Below, piece by piece: positions 43,448-51,248 of a stretch of 57,891 nucleotides of DNA. How positions within the stretch are numbered: the first letter of the stretch is position 1; every line of letters begins with the position of its first letter. A program made the position numbers and the translations under genes. The stretch is from Clostridiales bacterium (lineage in GTDB: Bacteria; Bacillota; Clostridia; Oscillospirales; Oscillospiraceae). Under the pieces are notes generated by a model. That model made no database searches, was not told the origin of the DNA, and was given only the letters and a program-made list of their open reading frames with translations. Where the stretch lies: positions 1 to 57,891 of the forward strand of contig JAJQFJ010000078.1 in NCBI GenBank assembly GCA_021201185.1, read 5' to 3'.

Positions 43448-43457
43448 GGCGGCAAAA

Positions 43458-43497
43458 GGGAGCGTTGCAGGACCGGAAGGCTGCGGCGCTCTTTTTT
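43458..43497 (+). terminator. Terminator of spoIIID
   Basis: GAGCGTTGCAG / CTGCGGCGCTC with two G-T or mismatched pairs, then TTTTTT. The left arm and flank are identical for 20 bases to the terminator at 33770. Confidence 0.85.
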
Positions 43498-43551
43498 CGC
43501 ACAGCCGGAGGCGGCTTCCGCCCCGTTTACCGAAAAATTCTCTTTTTCCCA

Positions 43552-43579
43552 TTGACAAACGGGAAAAAGCTGTTAAAAT
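43552..43579 (+). promoter_or_regulatory. Promoter of rpsF-ssb-rpsR
   Basis: TTGACA (43552-43557), 16-bp spacer and TAAAAT (43574-43579). An 87-bp leader follows, with complementary runs GGCTCCTGC / GCAGGAAAGGGCC-like segments that may be the S6:S18 control site; that part is inference. Confidence 0.82.
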
Positions 43580-43666
43580 GGAACAGCATGGCTCCTGCAA
43601 GGGAGTCTGACTTCTCTTGCCCTTTTCGGCAGGAAAGGGCCATATAGTCCATAAGGAGGTGCAAAC

Positions 43667-43963
43667 ATGGCAAAGGTCGCTGACAAGTACGAGGCTCTGT
43701 ATATCATCGACGCCGCTCTGACCGAGGATGCTATCGCTGCCATCGTGGCAAAGTTCCAGGCTCTGGTAGAGCAGAACGGCACGCTGACCGAGGTCAGTGA
43801 GTGGGGGAAGCGTCACCTGGCGTATCCCATCGATCACAAGACGGAGGGCTATTACGTCCTCATGACCTTCGAGGCTCCCGCCGCGTTCCCCGCTGAGCTG
43901 AACCGTAACTTCAACATCACCGACGGCGTGATCCGCTCCATGATCGTTGATCTCAACGCATAA
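43667..43963 (+). CDS. rpsF: 30S ribosomal protein S6
   Basis: S6 pairs with S18 on the 30S platform. The 98-residue product has the ferredoxin-like fold: YEALYIIDAALTEDAIAAIV, WGKRHLAYPIDHKTEGYYVL and NFNITDGVIRSMIV. AAGGAGGTG precedes the ATG. First gene of the conserved rpsF-ssb-rpsR operon. Confidence 0.97.
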   Translation: MAKVADKYEALYIIDAALTEDAIAAIVAKFQALVEQNGTLTEVSEWGKRHLAYPIDHKTEGYYVLMTFEAPAAFPAELNRNFNITDGVIRSMIVDLNA

Positions 43964-43974
43964 GGAGGCGCGTC

Positions 43975-44484
43975 ATGCTCAATCGCATTATTCTCATGGG
44001 TCGTCTCACCCGGGACCCTGAGCTGCGCCGGACTCAGTCCGGAGTGGCTGTGGCGTCCTTCTCCCTGGCCGTTGACCGGGATTTTGCGGACAAGTCCACC
44101 GGCACCCGGGCCACCGATTTCATCGACATCGTTGCCTGGCGTGGGACCGCAGAGTTTGTGAGCAAGTATTTCTCCAAGGGCCGTATGGCCGTGGTGGAGG
44201 GTCGGCTCCAGATCCGGGACTGGCAGGACCGGGACGGCAACAAGCGCCGCAGCGCCGAGGTAGTGGCGGATAACATCTACTTTGGCGACTCCAGACGGGA
44301 CAGTGACGGCGGCAGCTACGGCAACCGCAGCACCGGCTCCTACGGCGGCTCCTATGGCGGTGGCAACAACAGCAACAGCTACGCCCCCGCCGCTCCTCAG
44401 AACAACAGCTACAGCGCCCCCTCCGCCCCTGTGGTGTCTGAGTTTGCAGAGCTCAGCGACGACGACGGCGAGCTGCCGTTCTGA
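43975..44484 (+). CDS. ssb: Single-stranded DNA-binding protein
   Basis: SSB coats single-stranded DNA in replication and repair and recruits partners through its C-terminal tip. The 169-residue protein has the OB fold (1-105; LNRIILMGRLTRDPELRRTQ, then FIDIVAWRGTAEFVSKYFSKG), a Gly/Ser/Asn/Tyr-rich linker (about 106-155) and the acidic tip DDDGELPF. Located between rpsF and rpsR as in Bacillus. Confidence 0.98.
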   Translation: MLNRIILMGRLTRDPELRRTQSGVAVASFSLAVDRDFADKSTGTRATDFIDIVAWRGTAEFVSKYFSKGRMAVVEGRLQIRDWQDRDGNKRRSAEVVADNIYFGDSRRDSDGGSYGNRSTGSYGGSYGGGNNSNSYAPAAPQNNSYSAPSAPVVSEFAELSDDDGELPF

Positions 44485-44595
44485 GCGGACCCAATGAAGA
44501 ACAGCCTCTCCCGCCCGGCAGACCGCCGGAGTCAGGGGGAGTAAACGGACGTCGGTAAAAGTTACGTCCCATCTCAGTGAAAGGAGACCTCGATC

Positions 44596-44829
44596 ATGGC
44601 TTTCGATAAGACTCGCAGCCGCAAGCGCAGAAAGGTCTGCGCCTTCTGCGCCGACAAGGTGGAGAGCATTGACTACAAGGATACCGGCAAGCTTCGCCTC
44701 TATCTCTCCGAGCGGGGCAAGATCCTCCCCCGCCGGACCACCGGCACCTGCGCCAAGCATCAGCGCGAGCTGACCACCGCCATCAAGCGCGCCCGTCAGA
44801 TCGCCCTGCTGCCCTATGTCAACGATTGA
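44596..44829 (+). CDS. rpsR: 30S ribosomal protein S18
   Basis: The 77-residue S18 pairs with S6. It carries zinc-type cysteines (VCAFCADK, C15 and C18, plus the later GTCAKHQ) and the [19 protein letters not shown] core. Third gene of the operon; 111 bp separate it from ssb. Confidence 0.97.
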   Translation: MAFDKTRSRKRRKVCAFCADKVESIDYKDTGKLRLYLSERGKILPRRTTGTCAKHQRELTTAIKRARQIALLPYVND

Positions 44830-44849
44830 TTGACAGACTGACACAGACA

Positions 44850-44885
44850 ATGCCCGCACAGCCGTCTGACTGTGCGGGCATTTTT
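44850..44885 (+). terminator. Terminator of rpsF-ssb-rpsR
   Basis: ATGCCCGCACAG / CTGTGCGGGCAT (12 bp) followed by TTTTT. A second stem GCGCCCG...CGGGCGC (44886-44912) follows at once and may help to end the convergent kinase transcript. Confidence 0.93.
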
Positions 44886-44933
44886 GCGCCCGCTCCGAAA
44901 CCGGAACGGGCGCAGTTTGTCATTTTACGGGCC

Positions 44934-46460
44934 TCACAGCGTCTCCGACGCCTTCTGCTCCACGGCCAGACCGGCCTTGTAGCGGGTGAGGAAGCGGTCA
45001 AAGCCCGCCACGTCCTCTGCGTCGGGCTGGAGGGTGGTGCCCGCCACCCCGGCAAAGACCTTGTTGGAGAGGAAATCCTCCAGCGTCTCGCCCTGGGCCC
45101 TGTTCGCCCGATAGGCGGCCAGCAGGGCCATGCCGTAGGGGCCGCCCTCCCCCGCCGTCTCCATGCAGGTGACGGGAGCGTTGCAGGCCGCGGCCATGTA
45201 CTTCTGTCCCACCACCGGGGTCTTGAACAGGCCGCCGTGACCGGTGAGACGGTCGATGGCCACCTGCTCCCGGGCCAGCAGGTCCATGCCGATCTTCAGG
45301 GTGGACATGGTGGAGTAGAGCTGGGCCCGGAGGAAGTTCGCCAGGGTGAAGCGGCTGTCCGGGCGGCGCACCACCAGGGGACGACCCTTGTCCAGATGGG
45401 TGACGCCCTCTCCGGCCAGGTAGTTGTAGACCAGCACGCCGCCGCAGTCCGGGTCGCCCTCCAGGCTCTTTTCATACAGCTTCGTGTACAGCTCCCCAGT
45501 GGAGACGCTGCCGCCGAACAGCTCCACCGTCTCCTTCAATGCGCCCACCCAGGCGTTCATGTCATTGGTGCAGTTGTTGCAGTGCACCATAGCCACCGGG
45601 CTGCCGGTGGGGGTGGTCACCAGATCCAGCTCCGGGTAGACGCGGCTCAACGGCTTCTCCAGCACCACCATGGAGAAGATGGAGGTCCCGGCGGAGACGT
45701 TGCCGGTGCGGGGGGCCACCGAGTTGGTGGCGGCCATGCCGGTGCCTGCGTCCCCCTCCGGCGGGGCCACGGGGATACCTGCGGGCAGCAGACCGTCCAG
45801 CAGGGCAGAGCCCGCCTCAGTCAAGGTGCCCGCGTCCTCCCCGGCCAGCAGTACGCCGGGCAGGATGTCCCGAATGCGCCAGGGGTAGCCCTTGCCTGCG
45901 ATCAGGTCGTCAAACTTGTCCAGCATGGCCTGGTCATAGTCCAGGGCGGCGCTGTCAATGGGGAACATGCCGGAGGCCTCCCCGATGCCCAGGGCGTTCA
46001 CCCCGGTCAGGGCATGGTGGACGTACCCGGCCAGGGTGGTGATGTGGGCGATGTCCTTCACATGGGGCTCATCGTTCAAAATCGCCTGATACAGATGGGC
46101 GATGCTCCAACGTTGGGGGATGTTGAACCGGAACAGGGCGGTCAGCTCCGCCGCCGCCGGGCCGGTGATGGTGTTCTGCCAGGTGCGGAAGGGCACCAGG
46201 AGGTTCCAGTCCCTGTCAAAGGCCAGATAGCCGTGCATCATGGCGGAGACGCCCATGGCAGACAGCCCCTCTACCTCGCCCAGATTGCGCAGAGCGGTTT
46301 TCAGCCCCGCCCAGACCTCCTCCAGGGAGTAGGTCCAGACGCCGTTTTCGTAGCTGCTGGCCCAAGTGTAGTCGCCGGACTGCACTGGCTGGAAGGCTTC
46401 ATCGATGGCTACCGCCTTGATGCGGGTGGAGCCGAATTCGATTCCAAGATATCTGTTCAT
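44934..46460 (-). CDS. FGGY-family carbohydrate kinase (xylulokinase/ribulokinase-like)
   Basis: FGGY kinases phosphorylate pentoses, pentuloses or polyols with ATP. The 508-residue protein has the N-terminal phosphate loop [17 protein letters not shown], the central [10 protein letters not shown] segment, an FGGY-type ATPase core [14 protein letters not shown] and C-terminal [17 protein letters not shown] with [17 protein letters not shown]. Two ATG codons adjoin; the second (46460) has better spacing from AAGGAG. It is downstream of rpiB and an amidohydrolase, so its product is likely a pentulose or pentose phosphate that RpiB or the pentose phosphate pathway takes up. The specific sugar cannot be stated. 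Confidence 0.88.
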   Translation of the reverse strand: MNRYLGIEFGSTRIKAVAIDEAFQPVQSGDYTWASSYENGVWTYSLEEVWAGLKTALRNLGEVEGLSAMGVSAMMHGYLAFDRDWNLLVPFRTWQNTITGPAAAELTALFRFNIPQRWSIAHLYQAILNDEPHVKDIAHITTLAGYVHHALTGVNALGIGEASGMFPIDSAALDYDQAMLDKFDDLIAGKGYPWRIRDILPGVLLAGEDAGTLTEAGSALLDGLLPAGIPVAPPEGDAGTGMAATNSVAPRTGNVSAGTSIFSMVVLEKPLSRVYPELDLVTTPTGSPVAMVHCNNCTNDMNAWVGALKETVELFGGSVSTGELYTKLYEKSLEGDPDCGGVLVYNYLAGEGVTHLDKGRPLVVRRPDSRFTLANFLRAQLYSTMSTLKIGMDLLAREQVAIDRLTGHGGLFKTPVVGQKYMAAACNAPVTCMETAGEGGPYGMALLAAYRANRAQGETLEDFLSNKVFAGVAGTTLQPDAEDVAGFDRFLTRYKAGLAVEQKASETL

Positions 46461-46555
46461 CATAATCTCCTTCTGTCTTTGGCGTCACGGCGCAAGCGCG
46501 CCTGTGTCCCTTGGGATGTGTTCCGATGGGGCGCTCCGGCCCCCTTTTCCGAAGA

Positions 46556-47005
46556 TCACTCCAGCTCCCGCTCCTCGCAGGCGGTGATCTTGTCCACACG
46601 GCGGCTGTGGCGGCCGCCCTCAAACTCGGTGGAGAGAAATACGTCGGTGATGCGCTCGGCCATGTTGACGCCGATCATCAGCGCGCCCATGGCGAGACAG
46701 TTGGCGTCGTTGTGGCGGCGGCTCATCTCGGCGGAGAACGGCTCGCTGCACAGGGCACAGCGGACTCCCCGGACCTTGTTGGCGGCGATAGAGATACCCA
46801 CTCCGCTGGAGCAGATGACGATGGCCCGGTCCGCCTCTCCCGTAGCCAGGCGTTTGGCGGCGGCGTAGCCGAAGTCGGGATAGTCGCAGCTCTCCCCACT
46901 GTACGTCCCCACGTCCGTGACCTCATGGCCCCGGGCGATGAGATAGTCCCTGATGTGCTCCTTCAGGGCAAAGCCCCCGTGATCGGAGCCGATGGAAATT
47001 CTCAT
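46556..47005 (-). CDS. rpiB: Ribose-5-phosphate isomerase B family (RpiB/LacAB)
   Basis: Interconverts ribose-5-phosphate and ribulose-5-phosphate, or in relatives allose or galactose phosphates. The 149-residue protein has D8-H9 (GSDHGG), the active-site C65 in ICSSGVGISIAANK and H98 in SRRHNDANC, all matching RpiB. It lies 95 bp before the FGGY kinase and 18 bp after the amidohydrolase. The enzyme may act on the kinase product rather than serve the general pentose pathway. Confidence 0.93.
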   Translation of the reverse strand: MRISIGSDHGGFALKEHIRDYLIARGHEVTDVGTYSGESCDYPDFGYAAAKRLATGEADRAIVICSSGVGISIAANKVRGVRCALCSEPFSAEMSRRHNDANCLAMGALMIGVNMAERITDVFLSTEFEGGRHSRRVDKITACEERELE

Positions 47006-47023
47006 AACGCCTTCTCCTTTTCG

Positions 47024-48172
47024 TTATTTGACGCGTTTTCCGTCGATCAACACCATCTGGATGGTGGACGCCACCTCCAGAGGAGAGCCGTCCAGCACCA
47101 CCAGGTCCGCGTCCTTCCCCGGGGTGATGGAGCCCACCCGGCTGTCGATTCCGGCGATCTGGGCCGCCCGTAGGGTGATGCTCAGCAGCGCCTCCTCCGG
47201 GTCCGCCCCCGCCTTCACTGCCAGAGCCGCCCCCAGGGGGAGGTACTGGATGGGGTTCTCCGGGTGGTCGGTGCAGATGGCCACGGGGACCCCCGCCCCC
47301 ATGAGGACGGCGGTGTTCTCCAGGGCCTGGTTTTTCAGCTCCGGCTTGCTCCGGTCGCCGAAGATGGGGCCGGTGATCACCGGCACCCCCTCCTCCGCCA
47401 GGATGTCCGCCACCAGATAGCCCTCGGTGCCGTGGACGATGACGGCGTTCAGCCGGAACTCCCGGGCAATGCGCAGGGCGGTGGCGATGTCGTCCGCCCG
47501 GTGGGCGTGGAAGTGGGCGGGGAGGGTCCCCTGAAGGACGGGGATCAGCGCCTCCAGCTTGCCGTCGTAGTCCGTCGGCTCGGCGTCCTCGTCCTGCTTT
47601 GCCCGCTCCTGCTTGCGGAGGTATTCCCGGGTCTTGGCCAGCTCCTCCCGGATGAGGGCGGCGGTGGCCATGCGGGTGATGGGCGTCTCGTCCCGGTCGT
47701 TATAAGACTGCTTGGGATTCTCCCCCAGGGCGAATTTCATGGCCGCCGGGGCCTTGACGACCATCCGGTCGATCCACCGCCCGGCGGTCTTGACGGCGAC
47801 GAGCTGCCCGCCGATGGGGTTGGCAGAGCCGGGTCCGGTGAGGACGGTGGTGACGCCCCCTTCCCTCGCCTCCTGGAAGCACCGGTCCATGGGGTTCACC
47901 CCGTCGATGCCCCGGAGCTGGGGGGTGACGGGGTCGGTGGTCTCGTTGGCGTCCTCCCCCTCAAAGCCCAGGCCGTCCCCAAAGACCCCCAGATGACAGT
48001 GGGCGTCCACAAAGCCGGGATAGACCAGCGCACCCGCCAGATCCAGCCCCTCCCCCGAAGGGCAGTCCTCCATGGGGCCGACGGCGCTAAATTTCCCGTC
48101 CTCAAAGGCCACGAAGCCCCGGGGGATCTCCGGACGGTCCATGGGGAAGATACGGGCGTTTTTCAGAAGCAT
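47024..48172 (-). CDS. Amidohydrolase-family protein (imidazolonepropionase/dihydroorotase-like fold)
   Basis: A metal-dependent TIM-barrel hydrolase of the amidohydrolase superfamily, 382 residues. It has the N-terminal metal motif DAHCHLG (57-63), a HAHR histidine segment (about 222), a later VIVHGTEG histidine and the conserved CTDHPEN aspartate motif, then the family ending VGSITPGKDADLVVLDGSP. The frame is open upstream, but the ATG at 48172 has AAAGGA before it and starts the family beta-strand MLLKNARIF. It is first in an operon with rpiB and an FGGY kinase. The substrate is unknown; a cyclic amide or deacetylase-type reaction is possible. Confidence 0.88.
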   Translation of the reverse strand: MLLKNARIFPMDRPEIPRGFVAFEDGKFSAVGPMEDCPSGEGLDLAGALVYPGFVDAHCHLGVFGDGLGFEGEDANETTDPVTPQLRGIDGVNPMDRCFQEAREGGVTTVLTGPGSANPIGGQLVAVKTAGRWIDRMVVKAPAAMKFALGENPKQSYNDRDETPITRMATAALIREELAKTREYLRKQERAKQDEDAEPTDYDGKLEALIPVLQGTLPAHFHAHRADDIATALRIAREFRLNAVIVHGTEGYLVADILAEEGVPVITGPIFGDRSKPELKNQALENTAVLMGAGVPVAICTDHPENPIQYLPLGAALAVKAGADPEEALLSITLRAAQIAGIDSRVGSITPGKDADLVVLDGSPLEVASTIQMVLIDGKRVK

Positions 48173-48231
48173 GGTTGGGGTCCTTTCTTGATTGGTAGAG
48201 TGAAGAAATGATAGTGATAAGAAGCGCTCTT

Positions 48232-48422
48232 GGCTCCCTCTGTGAGGGAGCTGTCGCCGCAAGGCGACTGAGGGAGAGCAGCAGGGGCTTTTAAGATACT
48301 GAAATCTCACAGCGAATTCGTACCAACTCCCAACGAATTCGCCGATGGTGCAAGGCTCGGCGCAAGTGCTTGCTGCACCCCTCCACCGGCTTGCGCCGGT
48401 CCCCCTCCCCTTTCAGGGGAGG
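48232..48422. repeat. Cluster of short palindromes upstream of the amidohydrolase operon
   Basis: Five inverted repeats in about 190 bp: GCTCCCTC/GAGGGAGC (48233-48250), GTCGCC-GCAA-GGCGAC (48253-48268), GCGAATTCGT/ACGAATTCGC (48312-48342, perfect 10-bp arms), ACCGGC-TTGC-GCCGGT (48385-48400) and CCTCCCC-TTTCA-GGGGAGG (48404-48422). The first and last pairs have the look of short palindromic units dispersed in high-GC Oscillospiraceae genomes. No gene lies here. It occupies the bulk of the 474-bp gap between the amidohydrolase and S1-protein genes. Confidence 0.65.
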
Positions 48423-48471
48423 TAAACTGTGCCTGCCGTAACTCCCTCTCCCGTTTCGACAAAACCAGAAG

Positions 48472-48559
48472 TTGACAACCTGCCCAAATTGTGGCAGGAT
48501 AAAGGTGCAGCACGACCAATCGGGAAGCTCCCTGCCGCCCCAACGGGCGGCCTTTTTTT
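48472..48559 (+). other. Promoter-like box and terminator enclosing a very short segment
   Basis: TTGACA (48472-48477) and, after 17 bases, CAGGAT could form a weak promoter. A strong terminator GCCGCCC-CAAC-GGGCGGC followed by CTTTTTTT lies at 48534-48559, only about 50 bases on. No plus-strand gene precedes the terminator, so it either ends a tiny transcript or is a leftover. The same bases read TCPNCGRIK in one frame, a zinc-ribbon-like fragment without a proper start. Confidence 0.35.
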
Positions 48560-48646
48560 GCCCCGGACAGCCGGACGCCGCCGCAAGGGGAGTCCGATGC
48601 AGCGGCGCAGATGGCCATGTATGGTGCGGCAGAGACTGTTCCCGTC

Positions 48647-49162
48647 TCAGCCCCGGCGGGGACGGCGGGGACGGCGGCTCTCGCCGCCCCGGTTCAGATC
48701 GGACTGCCGACTCTCCGACTCGGAGAGAAAATGCTTGACCATATCGTCAAAGGACTGAGGCTCCTGCTCCCGGTCGTGGCCACGGTACTGCCCCCGGCCC
48801 TGAGACGGGGCGGAGCGGGGCGCAGAACCGCCCTCGGAACGGGGACGACCTCCTCCCTGGCGGGGAGGAGATGCAGGGCGGCCGCCCTGAGGACGAGGGC
48901 CAGCCGGATGGGGCGGACGGGGAGGGGGCGGTGCAGTCTTTTTGATGGATAGATTGATACGGCCCCCCTCATCGATGCTGATGAGCTTGACCCGCACATC
49001 CTGCCCCACCGACAGAAATTCGCTTACGTCGCTGACATAAGAATAGGCGATCTCAGAAATGTGAACCAGGCCGGACCGGCCCCCCGGCAGCGCCACAAAG
49101 GCGCCAAACTTGGTGATGCCTGTCACTTTTCCGTCCAGGATCGCTCCGACTTCCAACTCCAT
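48647..49162 (-). CDS. S1-domain RNA-binding protein (YabR type)
   Basis: A 171-residue protein with one S1 RNA-binding domain at the N-terminus (1-76; VGAILDGKVTGITKFGAFVA, then SGLVHISEIAYSYVSDV and DEGGRINLSIKK) and a long Pro/Gly/Arg/Ser-rich disordered tail (about 78-171). It lies directly downstream of divIC, as yabR does in Bacillus. The likely role is RNA or ribosome binding in stress or sporulation, inferred from family and position. Repeated PxxG and RGG-like stretches give it a strongly basic tail. Confidence 0.88.
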   Translation of the reverse strand: MELEVGAILDGKVTGITKFGAFVALPGGRSGLVHISEIAYSYVSDVSEFLSVGQDVRVKLISIDEGGRINLSIKKTAPPPPRPPHPAGPRPQGGRPASPPRQGGGRPRSEGGSAPRSAPSQGRGQYRGHDREQEPQSFDDMVKHFLSESESRQSDLNRGGESRRPRRPRRG

Positions 49163-49215
49163 AGAATCTTCTCTTTCCTCTCTTGCCAGAACGGCAGTCT
49201 CTCTTCTGCCGCCGC

Positions 49216-49494
49216 TCAGTTGGTAGTATCGTAAAAGACGACCTCTCCGTCCTCCAGCAGACCCATCTTGTCCTTGGCCACCTCCAGCACGGTGTCGGGG
49301 TCGTCGCTGTTGGCGATGACACCCTCCAGAGCCGCGTTGGTCTCCTTCTGCTGATCCACGGCAGCCTGGTAGGTCTCAAGGGTCGCCTGGGCGGTTTGGA
49401 TCTGTCCCTGGACGGTGAGCAGGGTCAGGGCCACGAAAACGAGTAGGATCAGCACCACCAGCTTGGACAGGAAACTGCTGCGCTTGAGTTTCAT
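49216..49494 (-). CDS. divIC: Septum formation initiator DivIC/FtsB family
   Basis: A bitopic cell-division protein of the FtsB/DivIC family that works with FtsL and DivIB at the septum. The 92-residue protein has a basic N-terminus, one membrane helix (about 9-28, LSKLVVLILLVFVALTLLTV), a coiled coil (about 30-62) and the family C-terminal phrase EVAKDKMGLLEDGEVVFYD. It lies between yabQ and the S1 protein gene. The yabQ frame overlaps its first 119 bp. Confidence 0.92.
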   Translation of the reverse strand: MKLKRSSFLSKLVVLILLVFVALTLLTVQGQIQTAQATLETYQAAVDQQKETNAALEGVIANSDDPDTVLEVAKDKMGLLEDGEVVFYDTTN

Positions 49495-49981
49495 TTTTCC
49501 TGGCTCCTTTCACACGTCGGGGGAACAGGCGTTCCGGCCGCTTCACGAATAGTACTTCTACTATATACCATTTTTCCCAATAAAGAAAGTGATTTTTGAG
49601 AATTTTCCAAAATTTCTTCTGCGTTGACCGAATCACCCGGGCCGGAGTGGTGAGAAAATGCCACACTACGGCCAGCCCCTCCGCCGCCCGCAGCCCCAGA
49701 GGGAGCAGCAGGGGGCTGCCCAGCCACAGATAGAGCAGACAGCCTCCGGCGATGGCCGCCCCGGTGTAGCCCCGGACGATGCCGGTGCCCGTCTCCAGCG
49801 TCACCAGCAGCAGGGCGGCGCACACCGTCAGCCAGAACACCACGTCCAGGGCCAGTCCCAGCCCCCGTCCCGGCCGACGCCGCCGAAGGATGCGCAGCAG
49901 GTCGTAGAACAGCCCCAGGCCCAGACCGGTGAGCAGTCCCGTCCCCAGCTCCCGGAGCTGGAGGGCCACCGCCACCTCCAC
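49376..49981 (-). CDS. yabQ: Spore cortex biosynthesis protein YabQ
   Basis: YabQ is a mother-cell membrane protein needed for cortex formation. The 201-residue product has several membrane segments (about 10-28, 40-60, 68-98) and the family-like ELGTGLLTGLGLGLFYDLLR start and KKFWKILKNHFLYWEKWYIV end of the conserved region. It starts with GTG four bases after the yabP stop. The frame then continues about 60 residues, the last 40 of which overlap divIC in another frame and are Arg/Pro/Gly-rich, so the original end was probably earlier. Confidence 0.8.
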   Translation of the reverse strand: MEVAVALQLRELGTGLLTGLGLGLFYDLLRILRRRRPGRGLGLALDVVFWLTVCAALLLVTLETGTGIVRGYTGAAIAGGCLLYLWLGSPLLLPLGLRAAEGLAVVWHFLTTPARVIRSTQKKFWKILKNHFLYWEKWYIVEVLFVKRPERLFPRRVKGARKNETQAQQFPVQAGGADPTRFRGPDPAHRPGTDPNRPGDP

Positions 49982-49984
49982 GGC

Positions 49985-50269
49985 CTAGCCCAGCAGCCGG
50001 GAGAAGAAGCCCCCCTTTTCCCGGGGCGCCTCATAGGAGAGGGCGTCCACCATCCCCTCCACCTTCAGCTCGCCCCCGTCCAGGCTCAGCTGCTCGATGT
50101 GCAGGTCCTCCCCCCGGATGGTCAGCTCCCCCTGGCAGGTGGCCATGATGATCTGGTTCTCGTCGAAGCTCTCCACCTCCTCCACCCCGGAGACAGCCAG
50201 GCGGTTCCGGTTCTCCAGCAGGATGTGGTGACTGCTCTCGGCGGGATAGGGGTTCGTATCATAGCTCAT
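49985..50269 (-). CDS. yabP: Sporulation protein YabP
   Basis: YabP is a small mother-cell protein linked to cortex formation and engulfment-stage gene expression. The 94-residue product has the beta-rich YabP/YqfC core: HHILLENRNRLAVSGVEEVE, then MATCQGELTIRGEDLHIEQLSLDGGELKVEG. The ATG at 50269 has GGAGGACGACC upstream. It is first in yabP-yabQ-divIC-S1 gene order, conserved with Bacillus, where yabP is sigma-E dependent; a sigma-E-like promoter lies upstream. Confidence 0.9.
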   Translation of the reverse strand: MSYDTNPYPAESSHHILLENRNRLAVSGVEEVESFDENQIIMATCQGELTIRGEDLHIEQLSLDGGELKVEGMVDALSYEAPREKGGFFSRLLG

Positions 50270-50297
50270 GGGTCGTCCTCCTTTGCCTTGCTGGTAC

Positions 50298-50327
50298 AGG
50301 GTATGTCCTAAGGGGCGGGGATATGAT
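50298..50327 (-). promoter_or_regulatory. Candidate sigma-E promoter of yabP
   Basis: On the minus strand ATCATAT (50321-50327), 15 bases, then CATACCCT (50298-50305), close to sigma-E consensus (ATA-rich -35, CATACA-T -10). It is the expected promoter class for yabP. Confidence 0.45.
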
Positions 50328-50339
50328 ATGAACTGGGAT

Positions 50340-50368
50340 TTGCTTTTCTCCCATTCCTGTGGTATCAT
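50340..50368 (+). promoter_or_regulatory. Promoter of the LexA-like gene
   Basis: TTGCTT (50340-50345), 17-bp spacer and TATCAT (50363-50368). Transcription would begin near 50375, at the left end of repeat copy 2, so the repeat would form the 5' UTR. Confidence 0.55.
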
Positions 50369-50373
50369 ATTTT

Positions 50374-50537
50374 AAGGTATCAGCGCATAAATCGGCAAGA
50401 GCGGCTGGCGAGATATTTTTCGTCAGAAAAAGGTGCAAAAGCGCAGGTGTACTGGATGTACGTCAAGCTTTTGCTAACGCATTTCTGGCGGAAAATAGCC
50501 GCCAGACGCCGCAGACGCATTTGTGCGGTGATACCTT
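50374..50537. repeat. 164-bp palindromically closed repeat, copy 2
   Basis: The same length as copy 1 (22222-22385) and the same orientation on the plus strand. The ends are AAGGTATCAGCGCATAAAT and (reversed) AAGGTATCACCGCACAAAT. Differences from copy 1 are concentrated at paired positions and loops: C/G becomes T/A at position 5 of the terminal stem, and A-T becomes G-C in the apical stem (AATAC...GTATT against TGTAC...GTACG). It lies between yabP and the LexA-like gene and would be transcribed as the leader of the latter. Confidence 0.85.
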
Positions 50538-50571
50538 AGCAACCAGTCTGTAAAACGGGGAGGTGAGCCGG

Positions 50572-51213
50572 ATGGAGCAGCAGGAGCGTCTGGGTGAACG
50601 ACTGCGCACCCTGATGGAGGAGCGGCACCTGAACTATGAGGCCCTGGGCCGCCTGCTGGGGATGAAGCCCCAAACCCTGAACCGCTACGTCCTGGGCAAG
50701 CGGGAGCCGAAGGCCACGGTCGCCACCCAGATGGCCATCCGGCTGGGGGTCTCCCCTCTCTGGCTCCAGGGCTACGACGTGCCCCGGGAGCCGTCCGGAG
50801 AGACGGTCTGCCCTCCGGGTGAGCAGCTGGTCCCCATTCTGGGGGTCATCAAGGCGGGCATCCCCGCCATCGCCCAGCAGCAGGTGACGGGCTACACCTC
50901 GGCGGACGTGCCCCGGCCCCAGGAGTATTTTTATCTCCGGGTCTCCGGGGACAGCATGATCAACGCCGACATCCGGGACGGCGACCTGGTGCTCATCCAC
51001 CAGCAGTCCGTGGCGGAAAACGGCCAGATCGTGGCCTGCATCGTGGAGGAGGAGGACGCCACCCTGAAGCGGTTCCGCCGCCAGGGGGACTGGGTCTTTC
51101 TCCAGCCGGAGAACCCGGGCTATGAGACCCGCATCATCCCTGTCAGCGACTTCGACACCGGAGCTGCCCGGGTGCTGGGGGTGGCGGTCCGGCTGGTAAG
51201 GTCGCTGCTGTGA
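50572..51213 (+). CDS. XRE-family repressor with S24 (LexA-like) peptidase domain
   Basis: A phage-repressor-like regulator: N-terminal helix-turn-helix (about 5-62; LNYEALGRLLGMKPQTLNRY) and a C-terminal S24 serine-lysine self-cleavage domain with cleavage site A95-G96 (IKAGIP), S128 (SGDSMIN) and K166 (ATLKRF). Such proteins lose repression by RecA-stimulated autocleavage after DNA damage. The ATG at 50572 follows GGGAGGTGA; a GTG at 50563 is the alternative. It differs from true LexA, whose HTH is winged. No phage genes are nearby, so its targets are unknown. The gene abuts pepF. Confidence 0.9.
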   Translation: MEQQERLGERLRTLMEERHLNYEALGRLLGMKPQTLNRYVLGKREPKATVATQMAIRLGVSPLWLQGYDVPREPSGETVCPPGEQLVPILGVIKAGIPAIAQQQVTGYTSADVPRPQEYFYLRVSGDSMINADIRDGDLVLIHQQSVAENGQIVACIVEEEDATLKRFRRQGDWVFLQPENPGYETRIIPVSDFDTGAARVLGVAVRLVRSLL

Positions 51214-51248
51214 CGGCCAAAAAGGAAGCAGAAAGGAATCATACGAAT

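Noticed and set aside
43580..43666. rpsF leader as a proven S6:S18-binding motif
   Set aside because: Complementary runs exist, but the diagnostic bulged CCG arrangement could not be confirmed by eye, so it is only mentioned with the promoter.
48307..48738. Small frames on both strands, one with a zinc-ribbon-like TCPNCGRIK start
   Set aside because: They are built from palindromic repeat sequence and a terminator. The plus-strand frame would need a TTG start without a ribosome site.
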